Assembly (NCBI RefSeq): GCF_000196675.2
Contig: NC_015312.1
Coordinates: forward strand, 6,278,501-6,342,500
DNA length: 64,000 nt
From: Pseudonocardia benzenivorans CB1190
Lineage (GTDB): Bacteria > Actinomycetota > Actinomycetes > Mycobacteriales > Pseudonocardiaceae
Direction: 5' to 3'
Made by a program: the position numbers and the translations under genes. The notes below the pieces were generated by a model. The model ran no database searches. It had not been told where the DNA came from and saw nothing but the letters and a program-made list of their open reading frames with translations. Positions 41,984 through 50,803 of the stretch are shown one piece after another (positions within the stretch are counted from its first letter, which is position 1; every line of letters starts with the position of its first letter).

Positions 41984-43426
41984 TCAGGCGGCCGCCCTGG
42001 CGGCCGCGTAGTCGAGTTGGCGGGTGCCGGGATGGGCCGCGAGGTATGCCGCGGCCTCCGCCTCGGTGGCGAAGGGCAGCAACGTGGCCGTGGGCGGGGC
42101 CGCGGGGTCCAGGACCCACGTCGCCGCGGAGGCGAACATGCGGGTCCCCGTGGGCGTGTCCGGGACGTAGACCGCCCGGACCTTCTTGCCGTTGCTCTCC
42201 TCGACGGCCCGCATCGCGCAGGTCGGGGTGGCCGCGACCTGGGTCCGGGCCGTGCCGTCGAACCAGACCTCGGAGGCGGTGCGCGGGTCGCCGACCGGCA
42301 TGCCGCACACGGGGTCCGTGCCCGCCAGCACGTCAGCAGGGGCGGTCGAGGCCCTGGCGGCGTCGTACCCGGCGCCGTACACCGCCCGCAGGGCGGTCTC
42401 GTCGACGAACTTCGCGACGTCGAGGTCGCCGGCGGAGCCGACCTGCTTGAGGAACGGCAGGTCCGCGGCCAGCGCGTCGACCAGCGGCTGCTTGATCGTG
42501 GGGTCGAAGGTCACCAGGCCGTTGGGGCCGTTGTAGAGATAGACGACCTCGGCCTCGATCCCGGTGAGCCGCGAGACCGTCTCGGCCGCGGCGAGCGGCT
42601 CGTGGTCGATGTAGTCGCTCGTGTCCTTCACCGACTGCAGGAAGGCCTGCATGACCTCGGGGTGGGCGGTGCCGAACGACTCCCGCGCGACGATGCCGTG
42701 GAAGGTGGGTTTGCCGTTGTCACCCCCGTCGTAGAGCAGCTTGGCCTGCCCGCGGAAGATCAGCAGCTGCGGCCACGGCACGAACTGGGCGTACGCGCCG
42801 ACCTGGTCGGCCTGGACGGCGGACGCGCCGACGGCAGGCTCCTGGTTGAGCAGTTGCACGTCCGTCGTGGCTAGGCCGCTGCGCTGCAGCCCGTCGACCA
42901 GCATGCCGTGCCCGGCGGAGCCGAGGCTGGTCGAGACGATCCTGCCGCGCAGGTCGTCGAGCGTCGTCGCGCCCGACGCGCTGGGCACGACGACCTGGTT
43001 GAGCGAGCCGCGCAGGTTGTAACCGGTGACCCCGACCAGCACGGACCGGTCGGCGCCGAAGCCACTGGTCTTGGAGCCGTTGACCAGCAGGGGGTAGTCG
43101 CCCATCGAGCCGATGTCGACCTTGCCCGCGATCATCTGCGCGGTGAGGGGTGCGCCCGAGGGGAAGTCCTGCCACTCGACCTGGTACTTGCGGCCGGTCG
43201 TGGCGCCGAGCTCGGCGAGCTTCCGCTCGAAGGTGCCCTGCTCCCGCAGCAGGGTGCCGGCGTTGACGGTGTTGATCGTCTTCGACTGGTAGCCCACCCG
43301 GACGACGACCGTGGCCGCGTCCGCCGACCCACCCGACGAGCATCCGGCCACGACCGCGGCCAGGACGCCCACCAGTGCGCACCACCGTGTGCGGCGGCCG
43401 ATCCGAGCGAGCCGGCCGCCGCTCAT
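41984..43426 (-). CDS. Substrate-binding lipoprotein (SsuA/NrtA-like) fused to a NosL/YHS-like C-terminal domain
   Basis: 480 residues. A signal peptide ending in the lipobox VVAGC (Cys near 29) predicts membrane anchoring outside the cell. The type II binding fold (RVGYQSKTINTVNAGTLLREQG, VDIGSMGDYPLLV, LGSAGHGMLVDGL) belongs to the aliphatic-sulfonate/nitrate group. From about residue 370 a second domain starts: DPVCGMPVGDP, then CAMRAVEESNGKKV, YVPDTPTGTRMFASA and LPFATEAEAAAYLAAHPG, matching the NosL pattern (CGM...FaxxxxAxxF). NosL binds Cu(I). The combination in one chain is unusual. The start overlaps the ferredoxin stop by 4 bp. Confidence 0.85.
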   Translation of the reverse strand: MSGGRLARIGRRTRWCALVGVLAAVVAGCSSGGSADAATVVVRVGYQSKTINTVNAGTLLREQGTFERKLAELGATTGRKYQVEWQDFPSGAPLTAQMIAGKVDIGSMGDYPLLVNGSKTSGFGADRSVLVGVTGYNLRGSLNQVVVPSASGATTLDDLRGRIVSTSLGSAGHGMLVDGLQRSGLATTDVQLLNQEPAVGASAVQADQVGAYAQFVPWPQLLIFRGQAKLLYDGGDNGKPTFHGIVARESFGTAHPEVMQAFLQSVKDTSDYIDHEPLAAAETVSRLTGIEAEVVYLYNGPNGLVTFDPTIKQPLVDALAADLPFLKQVGSAGDLDVAKFVDETALRAVYGAGYDAARASTAPADVLAGTDPVCGMPVGDPRTASEVWFDGTARTQVAATPTCAMRAVEESNGKKVRAVYVPDTPTGTRMFASAATWVLDPAAPPTATLLPFATEAEAAAYLAAHPGTRQLDYAAARAAA

Positions 43427-43650
43427 CGGAGCAGGTAGGGGATGTTGACCGTGACCGCGTCGACGGGGCAGCGGGCCGCGCACGGCCCGCAGTACCAGCA
43501 CTCGTCGACGTGCATGTACGCCTTGTTCGTCTCGGGGTCGATCGCGAGGGAGTCGAGCGGGCAGACGTCGACGCACAGCGTGCAGCCGTCGATGCACTTG
43601 CTCTGGTCCACGGACACCGGGACGTCGACCCGGTTCGTTGCCTGTGCCAT
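43423..43650 (-). CDS. 2[4Fe-4S] ferredoxin, AprB-like
   Basis: 75 residues with two clusters: CIDGCTLCVDVCPLDSLAIDP and CWYCGPCAARCPVDAV. The first contains a two-residue insertion (CIDGCTLC) as in the beta subunit of adenylylsulfate reductase, where it tunes the potential. Next to an AprA-like flavoprotein this supports a heterodimer. GAGAGG precedes the ATG. Confidence 0.9.
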   Translation of the reverse strand: MAQATNRVDVPVSVDQSKCIDGCTLCVDVCPLDSLAIDPETNKAYMHVDECWYCGPCAARCPVDAVTVNIPYLLR

Positions 43651-43708
43651 GAGGTACCTCTCGGGACGTGTCGGATGGGGGTGCTGCGGTGACGGTCCGG
43701 CGCGGAGC

Positions 43709-44617
43709 TCAGTTCGTCAGGCTCATCCGCGCGTACGCGCGGACGTCGGCGTCGACGTCGGACAGGGCCGACTCCAGGGAGGACCGCACGGCCGGCCGGC
43801 TGGGCAGCCAGGCCCCCAGCGTCTTGACCGCGGCCTTGCGGACATCGAGGTTCTCGTCCCCGAGTGCCGTGACCAGCGCGGCGGCGCCACGCTCGTCGGG
43901 AGCGGCCGACGACAGGGCGTTCGCCGCGCCCTGCCGCACCTCCCAGGCGTCATCGGTGAGGGCGGCGACGGCGACGTGCACGGCCTCGTCGCCGCACCCG
44001 GTCCGCGCCATCGCGGTGAGCGCGGCCGCCCTGACCAGGAACTCGGGATCGGCGGCCAGGCAGGTGAGGGTTGCGGTGCCGCGCGGGTCGCCGACCGCGC
44101 CCAGGCCGCGGGCGACGGCGAGCCGGACGGACGGGTCCGGGTCGTCGGCGGCACGGGCGAGGGCGTCGAGGGCGTCGAGCGAGACGAAGCCCAGAACGAC
44201 CTCGCACCGCACCGCCGCGTCCGGGTCGCCCGACAACCCGGTCAGCTCGTCGACGGTCGTGAGCCGGTGCCGCCACAGCGCGTCGATCGCCTCGAGGCGC
44301 ACGGTGGCGTCCGCGTGGGTGGTGGCGCGGCGCAGTGCGGCGTCGAACTCCTCCCCCGGGACCAGCACCTCGCTCAGCTCGCGCACGAGCCGGGTCGCCG
44401 CCGCGCGGACGGCCGGATCCTCGTCCGTCAGCGCCGCGGCGAACACGGGTGAGGCCGCCGTCCAGTCCTCGGTGTGGTCGCTCAGCACGCCGAGCGCGTT
44501 GCGGCGGACCTCGGGAGCCGGGTCGGCCAGGTACGGCTCGAGCTCCTCGTGGGTCGGGTCCTCGTCGGCGAGGTCGAGCAGGCCGAGGATGCGGGCCGCG
44601 ACGGCGTCGGGACTCAT
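43709..44617 (-). CDS. HEAT-repeat protein of the flavoprotein operon
   Basis: 302 residues built from about eight HEAT repeats with the pattern DPxPxVRxxAxxxL (for instance DPAPEVRRNALGVL, DPSVRLAVARGLGAVGD, DAWEVRQGAANALSS, NLDVRKAAVKTLGAWL). No catalytic motif. HEAT solenoids act as scaffolds, so it may hold the flavoprotein and ferredoxins together or help insert cofactors. It overlaps the flavoprotein stop by 4 bp (ATGA), so near-equal production is expected. Confidence 0.9.
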   Translation of the reverse strand: MSPDAVAARILGLLDLADEDPTHEELEPYLADPAPEVRRNALGVLSDHTEDWTAASPVFAAALTDEDPAVRAAATRLVRELSEVLVPGEEFDAALRRATTHADATVRLEAIDALWRHRLTTVDELTGLSGDPDAAVRCEVVLGFVSLDALDALARAADDPDPSVRLAVARGLGAVGDPRGTATLTCLAADPEFLVRAAALTAMARTGCGDEAVHVAVAALTDDAWEVRQGAANALSSAAPDERGAAALVTALGDENLDVRKAAVKTLGAWLPSRPAVRSSLESALSDVDADVRAYARMSLTN

Positions 44618-46374
44618 GCCCACGCTCCCGCGAGCTCCGTCCCCACCGGCTCGTTCGGGATGCCGTCGGGCCGGGTGAACCCGGGCACGTCGACGATGTA
44701 GGGCGCCACCGGCCTGGTCAGCATCTCCATCGCCCCGGTCGCGTCCTTGCGCAGGTTGAGGTGGCAGAACCAGCGCTCGTCGTCGGAGGCCGGCAGATCG
44801 GCGCGCTGGTGGTAGAGGCCCCACCGGCTCTCCGTGCGCGCGAGCGAGGCACGCGCCGCCATCTCCGCACAGTCGCGGATGAAGGTGACCTCGGCGCAGC
44901 GCATCAGCTCGTGGGGTGTGGTCGCGCCCATGCGGGCGATGTCCCCGCGCATCCGCTCGAACGACTCGAGCCCCAACGAGAGATAGCGCTCGGTCTTCGG
45001 CGGCTGCATGTAGTCGTTGACGAAGCGGCGCAGCTTGAACTCGACCTGCGCCTGCGGCGGACCGTCCGGGTTGGACAGCGGACGGTAGATCAGTTCGTGG
45101 GCGGCGGAGATCTGGTCCTCGGGCAGCGCCGGGCGCGACGCGGTCCTCGCGAACACGCTGGCGTGCTCGCCGGCGATCTCGCCGAAGACGAAGGCGCCGA
45201 TCATGTAGTTGTGCGGCACGAGCGCCATGTCACCGGCCGCGTAGAGGCCCGGGACGGTGGTGGCGGCGTGCTCGTCGATCCAGACGCCCGACGCCGAGTG
45301 GCCGCTGCACAGCCCGATCTCGGAGATGTGCATCTCGATGTCGCGCTCGCGATAGTCGTGGCCGCGGCCGGCGTGGAACGTGCCGCGGGTGGGCCGCTCG
45401 GTGGTGTGCAGGATGCCCTCGATCTCGGTGATCGTGGCGTCGGGCAGGTGCGAGAGCTTCAGGTAGATCGGGCCGCGCGCGCTGTCGAGCTCCGCCTTCA
45501 CCTCGGCCATCATCTGACCGGACCAGTAGTCGCAGTCCACGAAGCGGTTGCCCTCGGCGTTGACCTGGTAGCCGCCGAACGGGTTGGCGACGTAGGCGCA
45601 GGCCGGACCGTTGTAGTCCTTGATCAGCGGGTTGACCTGGAAGCACTCGATGCCGCTGAGCTCGGCGCCCGCGTGGTAGGCCATCGCGTAGCCGTCGCCG
45701 GCGTTCGTGGGGTTCTCGTAGGTGCCGTAGAGGTAGCCGCTCGCCGGCAGCCCGAGACGACCGGCGGCCCCGGCAGCCAGGATGACCGCCCCCGCGGAGA
45801 TGGTGACGAACTCCCCGGTCCGGGTGTCGAAGCCGACCGCGCCCACGGCACGACCGTCGACGGTCAGCACCCGGACCGGCATGACCCGGTTCTCGATGGT
45901 GACCCTGGCACGCACGTTGCGCGCCCGGAGCTGCCGGTACAGGACCTTCTTGACGTCCTTGCCCTCGGGCATCGGCAGGACGTAGCTGCCCGACCGGTGC
46001 ACCTTGCGCACCGCGTACTCGTTGTGCTCGTCCTTCTCGAACTTGACGCCGTAACGTTCGAGGCGCTGGACCATGGCGAACCCGCGGGTCGCGGTCTGGT
46101 AGACGGTGCGCTGGTTGACGATGCCGTCGTTCGCGGTGGTGATGTCGGCGACGTAGTCCTCCGGGCTCGCCTTCCCGGGGATGACCGCGTTGTTGACGCC
46201 GTCCATGCCCATCGCCAGCGCGCCGGAGTGCCGGACGTTCGCCTTCTCGAGCAGCAGCACCTGTACGTCGTGCTGCGCCGCGGTCAGCGCCGCCATCGTG
46301 CCCGCGGTTCCGCCACCGATGACGAGGACGTCGCACGTCATCTCGCGGCGTTCGGAAAGTGGTGGGATCTGCAC
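44614..46374 (-). CDS. AprA/fumarate-reductase-like FAD flavoprotein
   Basis: 586 residues. The FAD-binding CDVLVIGGGTAGTMAAL is near residue 14; the active-site region has HSGALAMGMDGVNNAVIPG, which resembles the AprA loop more than succinate dehydrogenase. GRGHDYRERDIEMHISEIG and CSGHSASGVWIDEHAATTVPGLYAAGD are AprA-type blocks. AprA reduces APS to sulfite with AprB; here no sulfate-reduction genes accompany it, the host is an aerobe by its other genes, and the neighbours are an importer and ferredoxins. Another oxidised sulfur or nitrogen compound may be the substrate. GTG at 46374 has AGAGGA 6 bases upstream. Confidence 0.85.
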   Translation of the reverse strand: MQIPPLSERREMTCDVLVIGGGTAGTMAALTAAQHDVQVLLLEKANVRHSGALAMGMDGVNNAVIPGKASPEDYVADITTANDGIVNQRTVYQTATRGFAMVQRLERYGVKFEKDEHNEYAVRKVHRSGSYVLPMPEGKDVKKVLYRQLRARNVRARVTIENRVMPVRVLTVDGRAVGAVGFDTRTGEFVTISAGAVILAAGAAGRLGLPASGYLYGTYENPTNAGDGYAMAYHAGAELSGIECFQVNPLIKDYNGPACAYVANPFGGYQVNAEGNRFVDCDYWSGQMMAEVKAELDSARGPIYLKLSHLPDATITEIEGILHTTERPTRGTFHAGRGHDYRERDIEMHISEIGLCSGHSASGVWIDEHAATTVPGLYAAGDMALVPHNYMIGAFVFGEIAGEHASVFARTASRPALPEDQISAAHELIYRPLSNPDGPPQAQVEFKLRRFVNDYMQPPKTERYLSLGLESFERMRGDIARMGATTPHELMRCAEVTFIRDCAEMAARASLARTESRWGLYHQRADLPASDDERWFCHLNLRKDATGAMEMLTRPVAPYIVDVPGFTRPDGIPNEPVGTELAGAWA

Positions 46375-46713
46375 GCTTGTCCTCTCGATCGAGCGAGTCG
46401 GCCTGCGGCCGGACGACCTCGGTGCCCGACCCGGTCGCCGACACCTGTCGTGGTCGGCCTCGCGAGCCCCTGTCCGGCACCTCGGCTGCCGGCAAGGTTT
46501 CGGCGAATCTGTTACGGACGCCGCCTCGAACGATGTCCGAAGAGTTACGCCACCCGCTTGTAGTGCGGAAACGCGTCGTCACGCGGCCGTTTCGAGGCCG
46601 TGATCATGCATTCCGCCACCAGATTTCCCGGACCGCACGACGACGATCCGCTGCCACGGGCAGCCGCAGGTGCGGGTGACCGCCGGGTCGGGAACGTCCG
46701 CCGCCCCGGCCTT
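46375..46713. promoter_or_regulatory. Intergenic region upstream of the flavoprotein operon
   Basis: 339 bp without a gene. It must hold the promoter of the eight-gene operon (transcribed to the left) and the 3' end of the GntR transcript. An inverted repeat GAAACG (46568-46573)/CGTTTC (46588-46593) lies about 195 bp from the start codon and could be an operator. No strong hairpin terminator and no clear sigma-70 boxes were recognised. Confidence 0.35.
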
Positions 46714-47526
46714 TCAGCCGGGCCGACGCGCTGCCGGCTCGCGCACGGCGAGCCGGTTCCCCCGGTGCAGCTCGGCGTGGAACGCGATCCGGTCCGCGCG
46801 GATCTGGATCGACTCGGTGTCGACCGGCCGCCCGTCCGACATGCGCGTCAGCCGCTCCACGGCGAACACCGCCGCGCCCGACGGGATGCCGAGCAACGCG
46901 GCTGCGTCGGGGCCGGCGTTCACGCTGTGCACGGAGATCTCGGCGCGGCCGAGGCGCTGCCCGCTCGTCTCCTCGATCAACGCGAAGATGTCCCGGCCGA
47001 CGAGGTCGGACTCGAGCAACGGGAGGCCGATGTCCGCGGCGAGGTACGTGGTGTCCAGCGACAACGGCAGTCCGTTCGACCAGCGCAGGCGCTCGATGTA
47101 GACCGCGCCCGCCTTGCGCGGCACCTCCAGCCGCTCGGCGATCACGGCGGGCAGGTGGTCCACGAAGTGCGCGGCGCGCACCTCGTTGGTGACGGTCCCG
47201 TAGCCGGTGAGGGCTTCGGCGAGACCGGCGAGGCGATCCATCCCGTGCCCGAACTTGGCCATGACGATCATCGTCCCGACACCCTGCCTGCGGGCGATCA
47301 GGCCTTCCGACCGGAGCAGCCCCAGCGCCTCGCGCACGGCGTTGCGGCTCGCGCCCAGACGCTCGCACAACGCCGTCTCGCCGGGAAGCATCCCGTCGGG
47401 GAACCGGCCGGTCGTGATCTGGTGCCGGAGCACGTCGGCGACGTGCCGTGCCCGCTCCGCGCGCGGCTGCCGGCGTGGCCGTTCCCGGGACGACGTCGGT
47501 GGCACCGGCCCGCTCGAAATCGTCAT
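46714..47526 (-). CDS. GntR family regulator, HutC (UTRA) subfamily
   Basis: 270 residues. The wHTH around residues 25-95 (GRFPDGMLPGETALCERLGASRNAVREALGLL) is followed by the UTRA ligand domain with YIERLRWSNGLPLSLDTTYL and the closing FHAELHRGN. The ATG at 47526 (GGAG about 9 bases upstream) is preferred over an earlier in-frame start. UTRA proteins sense small metabolites. It lies between the flavoprotein operon (same strand) and the oxygenase genes (divergent), and could control either; the divergent 248-bp spacer favours the oxygenase genes. Confidence 0.85.
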   Translation of the reverse strand: MTISSGPVPPTSSRERPRRQPRAERARHVADVLRHQITTGRFPDGMLPGETALCERLGASRNAVREALGLLRSEGLIARRQGVGTMIVMAKFGHGMDRLAGLAEALTGYGTVTNEVRAAHFVDHLPAVIAERLEVPRKAGAVYIERLRWSNGLPLSLDTTYLAADIGLPLLESDLVGRDIFALIEETSGQRLGRAEISVHSVNAGPDAAALLGIPSGAAVFAVERLTRMSDGRPVDTESIQIRADRIAFHAELHRGNRLAVREPAARRPG

Positions 47527-47774
47527 GGCGGTCTGTCTCCGGAGTGCGCTCGTCCGCTCCTTCCGCGGCTCCTCCGACGCTATCCCGGGACCCGTTTCGG
47601 CCACGTCATCCCGCCGTTACGTGGGTGCTACGGGCTCGGCGTCTGTTGACGTGCCGGGCGCGGCGGAGCTGACTTCCGCGTCAGCCCAGGCGTTCTGCTG
47701 TGCCCGCGCCTGGGGTTCTCGGTCCCCCGACCGATCGGCGATGCACAGCTACCTTCGGCAGAGATGGCAGACCC

Positions 47775-48680
47775 ATGCCTACGACTCTGTGCAAAGACCC
47801 TGTCGTCCTCGATCTCTGGCACGCGCTCGCGGCCCTCGCCGAGACACCCCCCTCGACCGTGCACACGACCACGCTCCTCGGGGAGCGGGTCAGCTACGCG
47901 GTGGACGAGTGCGGGGGCGTCCTCGCCTGGCGCAGCCGCGAACACCTGCCCGTCGGCTCGCGTGTCGCGGCGGCCGACGTCCCGGACGTGCTGCCGGCCG
48001 TGGCGCGCTACGGCTACGTGTGGACCTCGCTCGGCACACCGCCGGGCGACGTGTTCGCCATCCCGGAGTTCGCCGAACCCGACCGCCGCAACCTCAACGC
48101 CGGCACGATCGGCGTGCACGTGTCCGCGCCACGGGCGATCGAGAACTTCCTCGACATGGCCCATTTCCCGTTCGTGCACACCGACGTGCTCGGGGCCGAG
48201 CCGCACACCGAGGTCCGCGAGTACGACGTCGAGGTCTCCGACGAGCGCGACGAGGTGCTGGCCACGCAGTGCCGCATGTTCCAGCCCAGGGCGTCGGCCG
48301 CGTCGTCGGAGGGCGCGGACGTGGAGTACGTCTACCGCGTCCCGCACCCGTACTGCGCCGTGCTGTACAAGACCAGCGGCGCCGACGAGTCGCGGCAGGA
48401 CGTGATCGCGGTGTTCCTGCAGCCCGTCGACGAGGAACGGGTGCGCGCGCACCTGCTCCTGTCCGTGCTCGACGACGAGCACGAGGACAAGGAGATCCGG
48501 CACTTCCAGGTCTCGATCTTCGGCCAGGACAAACCGATCCTGGAGAACCAGCACCCCAAGCGGCTGCCGCTGGACCCGCGCGCCGAGACACCGATCCGGG
48601 CGGACCGTGCGGCGGTGTCCTACCGGCGCTGGTTGAGCCGCAAGGGGATCACCTACGGCGTGATCCCGGCGGGGCGGTGA
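47775..48680 (+). CDS. Rieske-oxygenase catalytic (mononuclear iron) protein lacking its Rieske cluster
   Basis: 301 residues. The mononuclear iron motif ENFLDMAHFPFVH provides His130 and His135, with Asp127 bridging. The N-terminal region keeps the outline of a Rieske domain (VLAWRSREHLPVG, YGYVWTSLGTPP) but both cluster loops with their Cys and His are missing. Electrons must therefore come from another protein; the next gene encodes an intact Rieske domain and overlaps by 4 bp. Such split oxygenases oxidise ring or N-methyl substrates. ATG at 47775. A HutC-type regulator is divergent. Confidence 0.85.
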   Translation: MPTTLCKDPVVLDLWHALAALAETPPSTVHTTTLLGERVSYAVDECGGVLAWRSREHLPVGSRVAAADVPDVLPAVARYGYVWTSLGTPPGDVFAIPEFAEPDRRNLNAGTIGVHVSAPRAIENFLDMAHFPFVHTDVLGAEPHTEVREYDVEVSDERDEVLATQCRMFQPRASAASSEGADVEYVYRVPHPYCAVLYKTSGADESRQDVIAVFLQPVDEERVRAHLLLSVLDDEHEDKEIRHFQVSIFGQDKPILENQHPKRLPLDPRAETPIRADRAAVSYRRWLSRKGITYGVIPAGR

Positions 48681-49868
48681 GCGGCATGAGCCTCACGACG
48701 ACCGCCCCGCACATCGCGACGTCCGCGCTCACCACCCGCGCGTGGCACCCCGTCGCCGCTTCGGACGACGCCGCCCCCCGGCACGTCTTCCAGGGCGAGC
48801 TGCACGACCGGGAGCTGGCGATCTGGCGCGCGGACGACGGATTCGTCAACGTGTGGGAGAACCGGTGCCTGCACCGCGGGGTCCGGCTGTCGATCGGGGT
48901 GAACGACGGCCGCGAACTGCGGTGTCAGTACCACGGATGGCGCTACTCGACCCGCACCGCGACCTGCACGTACATCCCCGCGCACCCCGCCGACGCGCCC
49001 GCCCGGACCATCTCCAACCGCACCTACCCGGTGGTGGAGCGGTACGGGCTCATCTGGACCACGCTCGACGACCACCGTCCGCAGGACGTCCCGGACCTGC
49101 CCGGCGCGGACGGCGACGTGCTGGTGCTGCGCGCGGTCGAGATCGCGGTACCGGCATCGTCGGCCGTCGAGCGGCTGCGCACCCATGGGGCCGCCGACGG
49201 GCTCCGCCCGGCGGGCGAGGACGACCTCGTCCTGCGGTTCCGCGGCGATCCCGCGGTGAGCGGCAGCGGGCTGACCCTGTTCGTGCAGCCGACCGGCGCG
49301 ACGCGGTGCGTCGTGCGCGGGGTGCTGCAGGAACCGGGCCCGGACCACCTGGACCTGTTGCGCCAGCACAACCGGCTCCTCACGCGGGCGCGTGCCCGGA
49401 TCTGGGTGGTCGAGAACGCGTTCGCCCACCGGCCCTTCGCCGACACCGAGCAGTTGCGCGCGGCCTTCCAGAACGCGCTGTTCAGCGGCACCCCGGACCA
49501 GCAGCGGGAGCTGCTGGCCCGCTACCCCGCGCTCGACGACGACGCGGATCCGCACACCCCGCGCGACGGGGCGACGCCCGACATCGGCCACCTGGGACGA
49601 GGACGAGGCGGCCGACCTCGCCGGCATCACCGCGGCCTACCGGGACCGGTACGGAATCCCGCTGATCGTGTGCGGTCACGGTCGCCACGATCGGGAGGCG
49701 CTCGTCCGGCACGCCCGGTCACGGCTGCAGAACTCGCCTGCGCAGGAGCACGTCGCGGCACTGCTCGAGGTTGCCAAGATCGCCGGACACCGGTTCGACG
49801 ACCTGGTGGCCGACGCCAACCCGACCACCAGCGTGCGCTCGCAGCCGTACGGCTCGGCCATGAGCTGA
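48677..49868 (+). pseudogene. Rieske protein with frameshifted OHCU-decarboxylase-like C-terminus
   Basis: The first part (about 150 residues) is a full Rieske domain: C64-x-H66 in NRCLHRGVR and C83-x2-H86 in LRCQYHGWRY. A truncated RHO-like region follows. From about 49405 the sequence resembles 2-oxo-4-hydroxy-4-carboxy-5-ureidoimidazoline decarboxylase (HRPFADTEQLRAAFQNALF, LLARYPALDDD); near 49580 the match jumps to another frame (WDEDEAADLAGITAAYRDRYG, RLQNSPAQEHVAALLEVAKIAGHRF) and ends at 49868. The usual catalytic HP is YP. A one-base change therefore breaks the second half. The Rieske half can still be made. GTG 48677 (GTGA overlap) or ATG 48686 may start it. Confidence 0.65.
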
Positions 49869-49984
49869 GCCCGGCGACCCGCGCCGGACGCCGGGTGCTC
49901 GCGCCCCGGGGGGTGCGATCGGGCGTCGGGCCACCGAGGAGCCCGCGACGGAGCCACGCTCCACCGGGAACGCCGTCACGCGAC

Positions 49985-50008
49985 AGTCTTGTAGTAAGAC
50001 TAAGTCTT
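49985..50008. promoter_or_regulatory. Triple AGTCTT/AAGACT operator array upstream of the tautomerase
   Basis: AGTCTT (49985-49990), AAGACT (49996-50001) and AGTCTT (50003-50008). The last two form a perfect palindrome around one base. It lies 139 bp before the tautomerase gene; a related GTCTAGAC (51373-51380) occurs just upstream of the nearby HxlR gene. Confidence 0.5.
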
Positions 50009-50146
50009 GTGATCGGACCTACAACGTGGTTTATTGACGCCACGCCGTGTTCCGGGTCACTCCACGCACCGCCGGCCGTCTCCTGGGGGCGGCCGGCGGA
50101 GGGATCGCGAGCCGGCGCTTCATCGATCGCAGCGAGGAGCACACCA

Positions 50147-50641
50147 ATGCCGTTGTGGAAGATTCACCACCCCGTGGGCGCGTACTCCGCGGACGACAAG
50201 AAGCAGTTCTCGGACGCGATCACGGAGGTCTACACCTCGATCCCGATCCCGCGCTTCTACGTCGTGGTCCTGTTCGAGGAGGTGGCCGCCGAGAACTTCT
50301 ACGTCGGTGGCGACGTCCACGACCACTTCGTGCGCATCAACATCGACCAGATGGCCCGGACCCTGCCGGGCGCGACACTGCGCGAGTTCTGGGTGCGCAA
50401 CCTCGACCGGGTGATCGCCCCCTGGGTCAAGGACCGCGGGTACGACTGGGAGTTCACCATCACCGAGCCACCGTTCGACCTCTGGTCGCTGCAGGGCGAG
50501 ATCCCACCGCCGTTCGAGTCCCTCGCCGAGGCGCGCTGGATCGAGGAGAACAAGGCGACCCCCTACGAGTTCGCCGAGAAGCTCCCCGTGAGCGTTCGCC
50601 TGACCCCCGGCTTCACACCCGAGGACGCCAAGGGCCGCTGA
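50147..50641 (+). CDS. Tautomerase_3-type protein (cis-CaaD/oxalocrotonate tautomerase-like)
   Basis: 164 residues, longer than classical 4-OT. The N-terminal Met is followed by Pro2 (MPLWKIHHPVG), the catalytic amine of the superfamily; YVGGDVHDHFVRINIDQMAR is the family's central block. It may tautomerise an unsaturated keto acid or hydrate a 3-haloacrylate. ATG 50147 has GAGGAG 9 bases upstream. It is a single-gene unit between an operator array and a 32-bp palindromic terminator. Confidence 0.83.
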   Translation: MPLWKIHHPVGAYSADDKKQFSDAITEVYTSIPIPRFYVVVLFEEVAAENFYVGGDVHDHFVRINIDQMARTLPGATLREFWVRNLDRVIAPWVKDRGYDWEFTITEPPFDLWSLQGEIPPPFESLAEARWIEENKATPYEFAEKLPVSVRLTPGFTPEDAKGR

Positions 50642-50655
50642 GCCTCTCGCCCGGC

Positions 50656-50687
50656 GGTGGGGCCGGTGCCGCGGCACCGGCCCCACC
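50656..50687. terminator. 32-bp perfect palindrome between convergent genes
   Basis: GGTGGGGCCGGTGCCG and its exact complement meet without loop bases (a hairpin would open 3-4 bases). Located 15 bp after the tautomerase stop and 117 bp before the end of the HxlR gene; bidirectional terminator. Confidence 0.7.
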
Positions 50688-50803
50688 ACTGCGTTCCGGC
50701 TGTCGGCTCGACGCGACGCACCAGTCCCCCGATCCCGGTCGCGCACCGGACCGCTGCGCGTCGGGGCGGGTCGGGACGCGGGCCGTGCGGCCGCGCGTGA
50801 CGG

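Noticed and set aside
47207..50641. A single 1144-codon frame joining a Rieske protein and a tautomerase
   Set aside because: It contains an upstream antisense region and an arginine-rich stretch after a frameshift; the tautomerase has its own ribosome site and a catalytic Pro2 that needs a free N-terminus.
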